Shown piece by piece: positions 10,413 through 18,680 of a stretch of DNA of 64,000 nucleotides. The notes under the pieces were generated by a model. That model made no database searches. It saw only the letters and a program-made list of their open reading frames with translations, and was not told the origin of the DNA. Source of the DNA: Derxia lacustris (GTDB lineage: Bacteria; Pseudomonadota; Gammaproteobacteria; Burkholderiales; Burkholderiaceae_E); contig NZ_MUHU01000001.1 in NCBI RefSeq assembly GCF_002105195.1, positions 62,001-126,000 on the forward strand, in the 5' to 3' direction. The position numbers and the translations under genes are program-made. Numbering within the stretch: position 1 is the first letter of the stretch; each line of letters starts with the position of its first letter.

Positions 10413-11390
10413 TCAAGGCACAAGCACCGTCGAGCCGGTGGTGCGCCGGCCCGCCAGCGCTTCCTGCGCGGCGCCGGCCTCGGCCAGCGGAAAGCGCTGG
10501 CTCACGTCGGGCACGATGGCGCCGCCGGCGATCAGCCCGAACAGCTCGGCGCTCGACACCGCCACCATCTCCGGCGTGGCGGCATAGGTGCCCAGCGTCG
10601 GCCGGGTGACGAACAGCGAACCCTTGGCCGACAGAATGCCGAGGTTCACGCCGTCCACCGGGCCCGAGGCATTGCCGAAGCTCACCACCAGCCCGCGCGG
10701 CGCGGTGCAGTCGAGCGAGGCGGCCCAGGTGTCCTTGCCGACGCCGTCGTAGACCGTGGCCACCTTCTTGCCGTCGGTCAGTTCCAGCACCCGCTTGACC
10801 ACATCCTCGCTGCGGTAGTCGATGACCTCGGCCGCGCCGGCGGCCTTGGCGAGCGCGCATTTCTCGGCGCCGCCGGCGGTGCCGATCAGCCGCACGCCGA
10901 GCGCCCGCGCCCACTGGCAGGCGATCAGCCCGACGCCGCCGGCCGCCGCATGGAACAGCACCGTGTCGCCGGCCTTCAGCTCCCGGATCTGGCGGAACAG
11001 GTATTGCACCGTCAGCCCCTTGAGCATGGCGGCGGCCGCGGCCTCGAAGCTCACGCCGTCGGGCAGCCTGACCAGCTTGGCGGCCGGAATGCGCTGCAAC
11101 TCGGCATAGGCGCCGAGCGGGCCGAACGGTGCGCCGACCCGGTCGCCGGGCGCAAAGCCGCTGACGCCCTCGCCCACCGCCTCGACCGTGCCGGCGGCTT
11201 CCTGGCCCAGGCCCGACGGCCAGCTGGCGATCGGATACAGGCCCGAGCGGAAATAGATGTCGATGAAGTTCACGCCGATGGCCGCATGGCGTACCAGCAC
11301 CTCGCCCGGGCCGGGCGCGCCGGGATCGTGGTCGACGTAATTGAGCACTTCGGGGCCGCCGGGGGCATCGAACTGGATTCGCTTGGTCAT
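10413..11390 (-). CDS. Quinone oxidoreductase / zeta-crystallin-like MDR protein
   Basis: 325-residue zinc-independent medium-chain dehydrogenase/reductase, which typically reduces quinones or enals with NADPH. The start MTKRIQFDAPGGPEVL is typical of the family. The motif GVNFIDIYFRSGLYP near residue 40 is characteristic of Qor, and the cofactor Rossmann motif is AAAGGVGLIACQWARALG. There are no zinc-ligand Cys residues, in keeping with Qor. The frame is open ~80 codons further upstream but with Arg-rich shadow sequence. It stands alone between the DUF6156-like gene and the glycosyltransferase. Confidence 0.92.
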   Translation of the reverse strand: MTKRIQFDAPGGPEVLNYVDHDPGAPGPGEVLVRHAAIGVNFIDIYFRSGLYPIASWPSGLGQEAAGTVEAVGEGVSGFAPGDRVGAPFGPLGAYAELQRIPAAKLVRLPDGVSFEAAAAAMLKGLTVQYLFRQIRELKAGDTVLFHAAAGGVGLIACQWARALGVRLIGTAGGAEKCALAKAAGAAEVIDYRSEDVVKRVLELTDGKKVATVYDGVGKDTWAASLDCTAPRGLVVSFGNASGPVDGVNLGILSAKGSLFVTRPTLGTYAATPEMVAVSSAELFGLIAGGAIVPDVSQRFPLAEAGAAQEALAGRRTTGSTVLVP

Positions 11391-11478
11391 GGGTGTCTCG
11401 CTGTCGGAATGGAGTGCCGCCCGCGATGTTGACACCGCCGCGCACCGGCGCCGCCGCAAGACCGCCCCGCCCGCCGGC

Positions 11479-12507
11479 TCAGGCCAGCGCCATCCGCTCG
11501 ATGCGCGCCAGCTGGCCGACGAAGCGCTCGGCCACGCTGGCCCACGAGAAGCGCAGCGCATGCGCGCGCGCCAGCGGGCGCGGCAGCTCGAGCGCGCGCA
11601 GGCAGGCGCTGCGCAGATCGGCATCGAGCGCGCCGGCCGGCGAATCGCCGATCACGTCGACCGGCCCCGACACCGGATAGGCCGCCACCGGCGTGCCGCA
11701 GGCCAGCGCCTCCAGCAGCACCAGGCCGAAGGTGTCGGTGCGGCTCGGGAACACGAACACATCGCTCGCGCGGTAGACCTGCGCCAGCCGCGCCGTGTCG
11801 AGCTGGCCGGCAAAGAAGGCCTGCGGATACTGGCGTTGCAGCCGGGCGCGCGCCGGCCCGTCGCCGCAGACGACCTTGCTGCCGGGCAGATCGAGGCGCA
11901 GGAAGGCATCGAGATTCTTCTCGACCGCAACCCGGCCGACGGTGGTGAAGATCGGTCGCGGCAGGTCTTCGAAGCCGGCCGGCAGTGCGCCCGCCGCATC
12001 GGGCCGGAACAGCGCGGTATCGACGCCGTTCGGCATCAGCACCGCATTGCGAAAGCCGTGCCGCTCCAGGTCGGCCAGCACGCCGGCGCCCGGCACCATC
12101 ACCCGCGCCGCCGGGCCATGAAAGTGGCGCAGCCAGCGGTAGAACGGCCCGGTCGGCAGGCCGGTGCGCAGCGCCAGATATTCGGGAAAGCGCGTGTGGT
12201 AGTGGGTGGTGAAGGGCCAGTCGCGCTTGAGGCAATGGCTGCGCGCGGCATGGCCGAGCGTGCCTTCGGTGGCGATGTGGACCGCGTCGGGCGCGAAGCC
12301 GTCGAGCCATTCGGCCACCTGCCGGCCCGGCGCCCAGGCCAGCCTGATTTCCGGATAGCTGGGCAGCGCAAAGCCGGGCAGGCCGGCGCCGGACAGCAGT
12401 TTCACTTCATGGCCGGCCGCCACCAGGGCGTCGACGAGTTGCGCGGTGCTGCGCACCACGCCATTCACCTGGGGATGCCAGGCATCGGTCGCGATCGCGA
12501 TGCGCAT
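11479..12507 (-). CDS. Glycosyltransferase family 4, Agt-like
   Basis: 342-residue GT-B retaining glycosyltransferase. The N-terminal Rossmann half starts MRIAIATDAWHPQVNGVVRS, typical of the lipid mannosyl/sulfoquinovosyl-like GT4 subgroup. The acceptor-side motif is HYHTRFPEY; the donor half has TTVGRVAVEKNLDAFL and the D-x7-E signature TDTFGLVLLEALACGTPV. The family transfers sugars from nucleotide donors to diacylglycerol or polyprenyl acceptors at the inner face of the membrane. It lies 27 bp downstream of a PlcP-like metallophosphoesterase on the same strand. In several bacteria this pair replaces phospholipids by glycolipids under phosphate limitation; that role is inferred here from context. 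Confidence 0.85.
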   Translation of the reverse strand: MRIAIATDAWHPQVNGVVRSTAQLVDALVAAGHEVKLLSGAGLPGFALPSYPEIRLAWAPGRQVAEWLDGFAPDAVHIATEGTLGHAARSHCLKRDWPFTTHYHTRFPEYLALRTGLPTGPFYRWLRHFHGPAARVMVPGAGVLADLERHGFRNAVLMPNGVDTALFRPDAAGALPAGFEDLPRPIFTTVGRVAVEKNLDAFLRLDLPGSKVVCGDGPARARLQRQYPQAFFAGQLDTARLAQVYRASDVFVFPSRTDTFGLVLLEALACGTPVAAYPVSGPVDVIGDSPAGALDADLRSACLRALELPRPLARAHALRFSWASVAERFVGQLARIERMALA

Positions 12508-12534
12508 TGCAGGGAGCTGCCTTGGAAACGGGAG

Positions 12535-13473
12535 TCAGCCGCGCAGGCTTGCGCGGGCGGTAACGGGTTCGGACGGGACCGGCGCCGGCAGCGCGATCGG
12601 CTCGGGCGGGCGCGCCGCGCGGACCGAGCGGCGCTGGGCGGCCTCGGCGCGCACGCGGGCGGCCCAGTCGACGATTTCGAGCCGGCCGTCGGCATGCTCG
12701 ACGAGGGCGGTCAGGCTCTCGACCCAGTCGCCGTCGTTGGCGTAGAGCACGCCGTCGATGTCGCGCAGCTCGGCATGGTGGATGTGGCCGCAGACCACGC
12801 CGTCGAGGCCGCGCCGGCGCGTCTCGGCCGCCAGCGCCTTTTCAAAGTCGGTGATGAAGCCGACCGCGCGCTTGACCTTGTGCTTGAGGTACTTGCTCAG
12901 CGACCAGTAGGGCAGCCCGAGCCGCGCGCGCAGGCTGTTGAGCCGCCGGTTGAGCTGGAGCGTGAACTCGTAGGCCTGGTCGCCCACGTAGGCGAGCCAC
13001 TTGGCGTGCTGGATCACGCCGTCGTACAGGTCGCCGTGCGTCACCCAGAGCCGCCGCCCGTCGGCCAGCTCATGGACCGTTTCATCCACGATTTCGATGT
13101 CGCCGAAGGCCAGGCCGATGAACTGGCGCGCGGCCTCGTCATGGTTGCCCGGCACATAGACCACGCGCGTGCCCTTGCGCGCCTTGCGCAGCAGCTTCTG
13201 GATCACGTCGTTGTGGCTGCGATGCCAGTAGAAGCCGCGCCGCAGCTGCCAGCCGTCGATGATGTCGCCGACCAGATAGAGCCGCTCGCACTCGAAGCTG
13301 CGCAGGAAGTCGAGCAGATGGCCGGCCTGGCATTCGCTGGTGCCCAGATGCACGTCGGAAATCCACACCGCGCGGTAGTGCGCGGGGCTGTCGGCGGAGG
13401 CGGTGTCGGAGGTCACGCGGGCATGGTCGGCGTGCGCGATGACCCATGCATGGCAGTCCGGTGACGTTCGCAT
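12535..13473 (-). CDS. Metallophosphoesterase, PlcP-like (COG2908)
   Basis: 312-residue calcineurin-type phosphoesterase, usually auto-annotated as UDP-2,3-diacylglucosamine diphosphatase. Metal ligands are intact: WISDVHLG (D40, H42), YLVGDIIDGW (D70), PGNHDE (~107-111), THGD and CGHIHH. The extra segment YWHRSHNDVIQKLLRKARKGTRVVYVPGN and the longer C-terminus fit PlcP-type phospholipase C better than LpxH. PlcP releases diacylglycerol from phosphatidylcholine/PE, the acceptor for the adjacent Agt-like enzyme. Core homology begins near residue 33; the chosen start lacks a clear Shine-Dalgarno, so the first ~30 residues are uncertain. Nothing like a Pho box was seen upstream. Confidence 0.8.
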   Translation of the reverse strand: MRTSPDCHAWVIAHADHARVTSDTASADSPAHYRAVWISDVHLGTSECQAGHLLDFLRSFECERLYLVGDIIDGWQLRRGFYWHRSHNDVIQKLLRKARKGTRVVYVPGNHDEAARQFIGLAFGDIEIVDETVHELADGRRLWVTHGDLYDGVIQHAKWLAYVGDQAYEFTLQLNRRLNSLRARLGLPYWSLSKYLKHKVKRAVGFITDFEKALAAETRRRGLDGVVCGHIHHAELRDIDGVLYANDGDWVESLTALVEHADGRLEIVDWAARVRAEAAQRRSVRAARPPEPIALPAPVPSEPVTARASLRG

Positions 13474-13491
13474 GAAGCGGCGGCTTGTCCC

Positions 13492-13497
13492 TACAAT
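13492..13497 (+). promoter_or_regulatory. Candidate -10 (TACAAT) of the M48 protease gene
   Basis: TACAAT matches the sigma-70 -10 consensus at five of six positions and lies 40 bp before the start of the M48 gene. The -35 is not recognisable. It sits between divergent genes. Confidence 0.35.
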
Positions 13498-13536
13498 CGG
13501 CCGCCCGCGACCCAGGTCAGCAACCACTAACACCTC

Positions 13537-15099
13537 ATGCCGTCATCCGCCCAGCGCGCGCAGGCCAGATTGCTGGCCCAACTGGAAGCCCGTCTGCGAC
13601 GCGCGCCGCGCGGCTTCGGTCGCCGGTTTGCGCTGGCCAGTCTGGCGCTGTGGGCCGGCATCGCGCTGACGCTGGCGGCGCTTGGCGGCTTCGTGCTGGC
13701 GCTCAATCTGGCGCTGTGGCGCCATGCCGGCTGGCTGGAGCGGCTCGGCGCCGGGCTGGCGCTGCTGCTGGCCTTGCTGCTGGCGCGTGCGGTGCTGGGG
13801 ACGCTGGCGGCGCGGCTCGATCCGCCCGAGGGCATCAAGCTGCGGCCGCGCCATGCGCCGGCGCTGTTCGCGCTCGTCGGCGAGCTGTGCCGACGGCTCG
13901 ACACGCGGCCGGTGCATCGCGTGGTGATCACGGCCGACTTCAATGCGGCGCTGGTGCAGTCGCCGCGCTTCGGGCTGTTTGGCGGCCATCGCAACACGCT
14001 GGTGCTGGGGCTGCCGCTGCTGTGCGCGCTCAGCCGCGACGAGCTGGCCGCGGTGGTGGCGCATGAGCTGGCACACATCACCGAGGCGATGCCGCTCGGC
14101 GCGCGGCTGTATCGCCAGCGCGGCAGCTTCGTGGCGCTGCGGGCGCGCGCGCGGGCCCGGCTGCGCGACCGCGGCGGCATCTCGGCCTGCATCGGCCGCA
14201 AGCTGCTCGACGCGATCGCGCCGTGGTACGAGCCGCGCAGTCTGGTGCTGGCGCGCGAGCATGAGATCGACGCCGATCTGCTCGCGGCGCGCACCGTCGG
14301 CGCGGTCACCGTGGCGCGCGCGCTGGTGCGCATCGAGCTGGTCGAGGGCTGGATGAACGAGCGCTTCTGGCCCGACCTGTATGCCCATGCCGACCTGCGC
14401 CCGGTGCCGCCGTTTCTGCCGCATGTGTCGATGGTGCGGCTGATCGCCAAGGGCCAGCGCGGCTGGAGCGAGCCGGGCCGGCTGGTCTGCGCCCTGGCGC
14501 GCGGCGCCCTGCCCGGCGACAGCCATCCCGGGCTGGCGCGCCGGCTCGCCGCGCTCGACCTGCCGCCGCGCCCGCCACCGCCGGTCGCGCCGCCCGAGAC
14601 CGCCGCCGCCGCGCTGCTCGGCAGCAGCATGCGCAGCCTGGCCGGCGAGCTGGACCGGCGCTGGTGGAACGAGCACGGCCGCGCCTGGCGGCGCCGCCAC
14701 GAACGCATGCGTCAGGCCGCCGAACGGCTGGCCCAATGGCGCGGCCGCCCGCTCGACAGCCTGACGCCACAGGAGCAGGAGGAATGCGCCGTGCTGCTGG
14801 CTGAGCAGGGCCAGCGCCAGCACGCCGCCACGCTGTTCGAGCATGTGATCGAGCGCGCGCGCGACGCCGCCCGGCCGCGCTACCTCTACGGCTGCCTGCT
14901 GCTGGCCGGCAACGAGCCGCGCGGGCTCGATCTGCTGCTGGCCGCCGCGCTGCTGGCGCCCGCCATGCGCGAGGACTGCCGCCGCGCCGGCCTGCGCTGG
15001 CTGGCCGAGCATGCCGATGCCGCCGTCGCGCGGCGCTGGGTGCGCCAGCTCGACCGCATGAGCCGGGGCGGCCGCGCCGGCCCGGTGGCGCCGCTGTAA
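13537..15099 (+). CDS. M48-family membrane metallopeptidase
   Basis: 520-residue zinc protease related to HtpX/Ste24. Two hydrophobic segments near the N-terminus (residues ~29-60 and ~70-95) anchor it in the inner membrane. The zinc motif HELAH is at 176-180 and the third ligand is probably Glu243 in EHEIDADLLAAR. The C-terminal ~150 residues are Ala/Arg/Leu-rich and helical with a TPR-like feel (ECAVLLAEQGQRQHAATLFEH). The substrate is unknown; membrane-protein quality control is typical of the family. It starts 63 bp from the divergent PlcP-like gene. Confidence 0.88.
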   Translation: MPSSAQRAQARLLAQLEARLRRAPRGFGRRFALASLALWAGIALTLAALGGFVLALNLALWRHAGWLERLGAGLALLLALLLARAVLGTLAARLDPPEGIKLRPRHAPALFALVGELCRRLDTRPVHRVVITADFNAALVQSPRFGLFGGHRNTLVLGLPLLCALSRDELAAVVAHELAHITEAMPLGARLYRQRGSFVALRARARARLRDRGGISACIGRKLLDAIAPWYEPRSLVLAREHEIDADLLAARTVGAVTVARALVRIELVEGWMNERFWPDLYAHADLRPVPPFLPHVSMVRLIAKGQRGWSEPGRLVCALARGALPGDSHPGLARRLAALDLPPRPPPPVAPPETAAAALLGSSMRSLAGELDRRWWNEHGRAWRRRHERMRQAAERLAQWRGRPLDSLTPQEQEECAVLLAEQGQRQHAATLFEHVIERARDAARPRYLYGCLLLAGNEPRGLDLLLAAALLAPAMREDCRRAGLRWLAEHADAAVARRWVRQLDRMSRGGRAGPVAPL

Positions 15100-15261
15100 C
15101 ACCGGCGCCGGCTGCATGCGGCCAAATGCGCGCGCCGGCGCTGCCCGGCCGGCGCGCCGCGTGACATTGCCGCCGCCGTGGCGGAACCTCGCGCCGCGCT
15201 CTGCGTCCCACGGCGCCCGGCCGCGCGCCGGCCCTCCTCCCGCCCGTCCGCCACCGCCCCG

Positions 15262-15918
15262 ATGCTCGAACTCCTCCGCGTCACCAAGACCTATGGCCAG
15301 CGCAGCCTTGTGCGCGATCTCGACCTGACGGTGGCGCCGGGCGAATACGTGGCGGTGATGGGCGAATCGGGCATCGGCAAATCCACGCTGCTCAACATGA
15401 TTGCCGGGCTGGAACCGATCGACGCTGGCGACATCCGGCTCGACGGCATCTCGGTGCCGGCGCTTGATGAAGCCGGCCGCGTGACGCTGCGGCGCGAGCG
15501 CATCGGCTTCGTGTTCCAGGCCTTTCATGTGCTGCCGCACCTCACGCTGGCGCAGAACGTGGCGCTGCCGCTGCTGCTGGCCGGCCGGCCCGCCGCCGAG
15601 CGCGAGGAGCGCGCACGCGAGCTGCTCGCGGCCGTCGGCCTCGGCGACCGCGCCGACGGCTGGCCACGCGAACTGTCGGGCGGCGAATTGCAGCGCGTGG
15701 CGATCGCGCGCGCACTGGTGCATCGGCCGCGCCTGCTGCTGGCCGACGAACCGACCGGCAATCTCGACCCCGAGACCGGCGCCGCGATGCTCGACCTGTT
15801 CGAGAGCCGGCTGCGCAGCAGCGGCGCGGCGGCGCTGCTGGTCACGCATTCGCACGAGGCGGCGCGACGCTGCGACCGCATCGTGACCCTGACCCGGGCC
15901 GGGCTGGTGCGGCAATGA
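15262..15918 (+). CDS. ABC transporter ATP-binding protein (LolD/YbbA-like)
   Basis: 218-residue ATPase of the MacB/LolD/FtsE group. Walker A GESGIGKST is at 34-42, signature LSGGE at ~138, Walker B LLLADEPTGNLD at ~158 and H-loop VTHSHEAA. The start MLELLRVTKTYGQ is chosen over an Arg/Pro-rich upstream extension. Its stop overlaps the permease start by four bases (ATGA), so the two are translationally coupled. It powers mechanotransmission-type transport of lipids, lipoproteins or peptides out of the inner membrane. Confidence 0.95.
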   Translation: MLELLRVTKTYGQRSLVRDLDLTVAPGEYVAVMGESGIGKSTLLNMIAGLEPIDAGDIRLDGISVPALDEAGRVTLRRERIGFVFQAFHVLPHLTLAQNVALPLLLAGRPAAEREERARELLAAVGLGDRADGWPRELSGGELQRVAIARALVHRPRLLLADEPTGNLDPETGAAMLDLFESRLRSSGAAALLVTHSHEAARRCDRIVTLTRAGLVRQ

Positions 15919-18662
15919 GCCGGTTGCGCGTTGCCGCCGCCGCCACCTCGCCCCGCCGCCCGGCCGACCGCCGCGCCGCGCTGCGCGCCCTGGCCGCGCT
16001 GATCGCGCAATCGCTGGCCGGCGAATGGCGCGCCCATCCGCTGCGGCTGGCGGTCGCGCTGCTGGCCATCGCGGCCGGCGTGGCGCTCGGCTTTGCGGTG
16101 CATCTGGTCAATGCCTCGGCACTCGACGAGTTCTCGACCGCCGTGCGCCAGACCGCCGGCAGCGCCGATCTGCAATTGCGCGGCCGCGGGCTGGCGGTGG
16201 CCGACGGTTTCGACGAGGCGCTGTTCGACCGGCTGCTGACCACGCCCGGCGTGCAGGCCGCCAGCCCGGTGCTGGAGCTGGACGTGCGCGTGCTCGGCGT
16301 CGAGCGCCAGGGCGCGCCCGCGGCCGCACTGCCCGCCGCGCCCGATGCCCGGCCGACCCATCTCAGCCTCGTCGGCCTCGATCCGCTGCGCGCGCTGGCG
16401 GTGGCGCCGGCGCTGGTCGGCCAGCCCGCCGGCGGGCTCGATCTGCGGCCGCTCGATCTGGCGGCGGTGTTTCTGTCGACCGCCGCCCAGGCCGCGCTCG
16501 GCGTGGCGCCCGGCGACCGGCTGCTGCTGGCCGCGCCCGACGGCGGCGCGCCGCAGCGCCTGACCGTGGCCGGCGCGGTGCCGGGTGCGGGCGCCGGCCG
16601 CAGCCTCGCGGTGGTCGACATCGCCACCGCGCAGCAGGGCTTTGGCCGGCTCGGCAGGCTCAGCCGCATCGATCTGCGGCTCGCACCCGGCAGCAATGCG
16701 CGCGCCTTTGCCGCCGCGCTCGATCTGCCCGGCAATGTGGTCGCCGCCGAGCCGGCCATCGACGAGCAGCGCGGCGCCAGCCTCAGCCGCGCCTACCGCG
16801 TCAACCTGAACATGCTGGCGCTGGTGGCGCTGCTGACCGGCGGCTTCCTCGTCTACTCGGTGCAGTCGCTGGCGGTGCGGCGGCGGCTGGTGGCGTTTTC
16901 GCTGCTGCGGGTGATCGGCGCGTCGCGCGGCCAGATTGCCGGCGCGGTCATGGCCGAGGGCCTGCTGCTCGGCCTGGGCGGCGCGGCGCTCGGCATCGCG
17001 GCCGGCGGCGCGCTGGCGGCGGCGGTGCTCAGGCTGCTGGGCGGCGATCTGGGCGGCGGCTATTTCCAGGGCGGCACGCCGGCGCTGGCCTGGTCGTGGC
17101 CGGCGGCCGGCGTGTTTGCGGCGCTGGGCCTGGGCGCGGCGCTGGCCGGCGGGCTGTGGCCGGCGCGCGCGGCCGGGCGGATTGCGCCGGCGCGCGGGCT
17201 CAAGGGCATCGATGCGGATGAGGCAGCGAGCGCGCCGGCGGGTGCGGCGTCGGCCGGCACTGCGTCGGCCGGTGCGCAGCGGCCGACACGCTGGAGCGCG
17301 ATCCGGCTGGCCGGCGCACCCGCTGCGCCCGGCCTCGGCCTGCTCGCGCTGGGGCTGGCGCTGGCCTGGCTGCCGCCGGTCGGCGGCATTGCGCTCGGCG
17401 GTTATCTGGCGATTGCGGCGCTGCTGGCCGGCGGCCTGTGGCTGATGCCGGCGCTGGCGGCGGCGCTGGTGCGGCCGCTCGGCCGGCGCGCCGCCGGTCT
17501 GCGCTCGGCGGTGCTGCTGCTGGCGTCGGCCCGGGTGGCGCACAGCCCGGCGCGCGCCGGCAGCCTGCTGGCCGGCGTGGTCGCCAGCTTCAGTCTGGTG
17601 GTGGCGATGGCCATCATGGTCGCCAGCTTCCGCCATTCGGTCGACGACTGGCTCGGGCAAATCCTGCCGGCCGACGTCTATCTGCGGACCGGCAGCGACG
17701 CCGCCCTGCCGCCCGGCGCCGAGGCGCGCATGGCCGCCCTGCCCGGCGTGGCTGCGGTGGAATTCGCCCGGCTGGCGCCGCTGGCGCTCGATCCGCTGCG
17801 GCCCAATGTGCTGCTGATCGCCCGCCCGCTGCCCGATGCGCGTGCCGCCGCCGAACGGCTGCCGCTGGTCGAGGGCAGCGCGGTCGCGGCTGCCGCCACC
17901 GATCCGGCCGCGATCCCGATCTGGGTGTCCGAGGCGATGGTCGATCTCTACCGCCTCGCGCCCGGCAGCCGCGGCACGCTGCCGCTCGGGCCCGACGGCG
18001 CGCCGGTGCCGGTGCGCGTGGCCGGCGTGTGGCGCGATTACGCGCGCCAGTTCGGCGCCATCGTCATCGACCGGGCTGCGCTGGCCGCCGCCTCGGGCCG
18101 CGCCGCACCGTCCACCGATGCCGCCTTCCGGCTCGCGCCCGGCGCCTCGGCCGAAGCGCTGGCCGGCGCGCTGCGCGACCTGCCCGGTCTGGCCGGCGCC
18201 GACATCGCGCTCACGCGCGACATCCGCGCGCTCAGCCTGCGCATCTTCGACCGCAGCTTCGCCATCACCTATCTGCTCGAAGCGGTCGCCATCGCGGTCG
18301 GGCTGGCCGGCGTGGCCACCGCCTTCGGCGCCGAGGCGCTGGCGCGCTCGCGCGAGTTCGGGATGCTCCAGCACCTGGGCGTGGCGCGCGGCCAGATCCT
18401 GGCCATGCTGGCGCTCGAAGGCGCGCTGCTGGCCAGCGTTGGCGTGCTGGCCGGGCTGGCGCTCGGCGCGGCCATCGGCGCGGTGCTGGTGTTCGTGGTC
18501 AATCCGCAGAGCTTTCACTGGACCATGCACTGGCATGCGCCGCTCGGCCTGCTGGCCGGCGTGGCGCTGGCGCTGGTGGGCGCGGCGGCGCTCACGGCGG
18601 TGCTGGCGGCGCGCACGGCAACCGGCACGTCGGCGATCGCGGCGGTGCGGGCCGATACCTGA
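15915..18662 (+). CDS. FtsX-type ABC permease (YbbP/AttFG-like)
   Basis: 915-residue inner-membrane permease with two FtsX cores. A cytoplasmic N-terminus (~40 residues) leads to TM1 (RLAVALLAIAAGVALGFAVHL), then a large periplasmic domain (~70-290). Three TM segments of core one follow (~297-320, 345-375, 395-415), then central hydrophobic segments (~470-560), a second periplasmic domain (~570-770), and three C-terminal TM segments. It resembles the YbbP family and the permeases paired with AttH-like secreted proteins. It pairs with the preceding ATPase (4-bp overlap). An AttH/CrtC-like gene lies 8.7 kb downstream beyond an RTX gene, see findings. Confidence 0.92.
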   Translation: MSRLRVAAAATSPRRPADRRAALRALAALIAQSLAGEWRAHPLRLAVALLAIAAGVALGFAVHLVNASALDEFSTAVRQTAGSADLQLRGRGLAVADGFDEALFDRLLTTPGVQAASPVLELDVRVLGVERQGAPAAALPAAPDARPTHLSLVGLDPLRALAVAPALVGQPAGGLDLRPLDLAAVFLSTAAQAALGVAPGDRLLLAAPDGGAPQRLTVAGAVPGAGAGRSLAVVDIATAQQGFGRLGRLSRIDLRLAPGSNARAFAAALDLPGNVVAAEPAIDEQRGASLSRAYRVNLNMLALVALLTGGFLVYSVQSLAVRRRLVAFSLLRVIGASRGQIAGAVMAEGLLLGLGGAALGIAAGGALAAAVLRLLGGDLGGGYFQGGTPALAWSWPAAGVFAALGLGAALAGGLWPARAAGRIAPARGLKGIDADEAASAPAGAASAGTASAGAQRPTRWSAIRLAGAPAAPGLGLLALGLALAWLPPVGGIALGGYLAIAALLAGGLWLMPALAAALVRPLGRRAAGLRSAVLLLASARVAHSPARAGSLLAGVVASFSLVVAMAIMVASFRHSVDDWLGQILPADVYLRTGSDAALPPGAEARMAALPGVAAVEFARLAPLALDPLRPNVLLIARPLPDARAAAERLPLVEGSAVAAAATDPAAIPIWVSEAMVDLYRLAPGSRGTLPLGPDGAPVPVRVAGVWRDYARQFGAIVIDRAALAAASGRAAPSTDAAFRLAPGASAEALAGALRDLPGLAGADIALTRDIRALSLRIFDRSFAITYLLEAVAIAVGLAGVATAFGAEALARSREFGMLQHLGVARGQILAMLALEGALLASVGVLAGLALGAAIGAVLVFVVNPQSFHWTMHWHAPLGLLAGVALALVGAAALTAVLAARTATGTSAIAAVRADT

Positions 18663-18680
18663 GCGCCCCCGACTCCCCGG

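Noticed and set aside
12535..13473. LpxH (UDP-2,3-diacylglucosamine diphosphatase) for lipid A synthesis
   Set aside because: Motif spacing, length and the adjacent GT4 fit PlcP better; no lpx genes adjoin. Not fully excluded.
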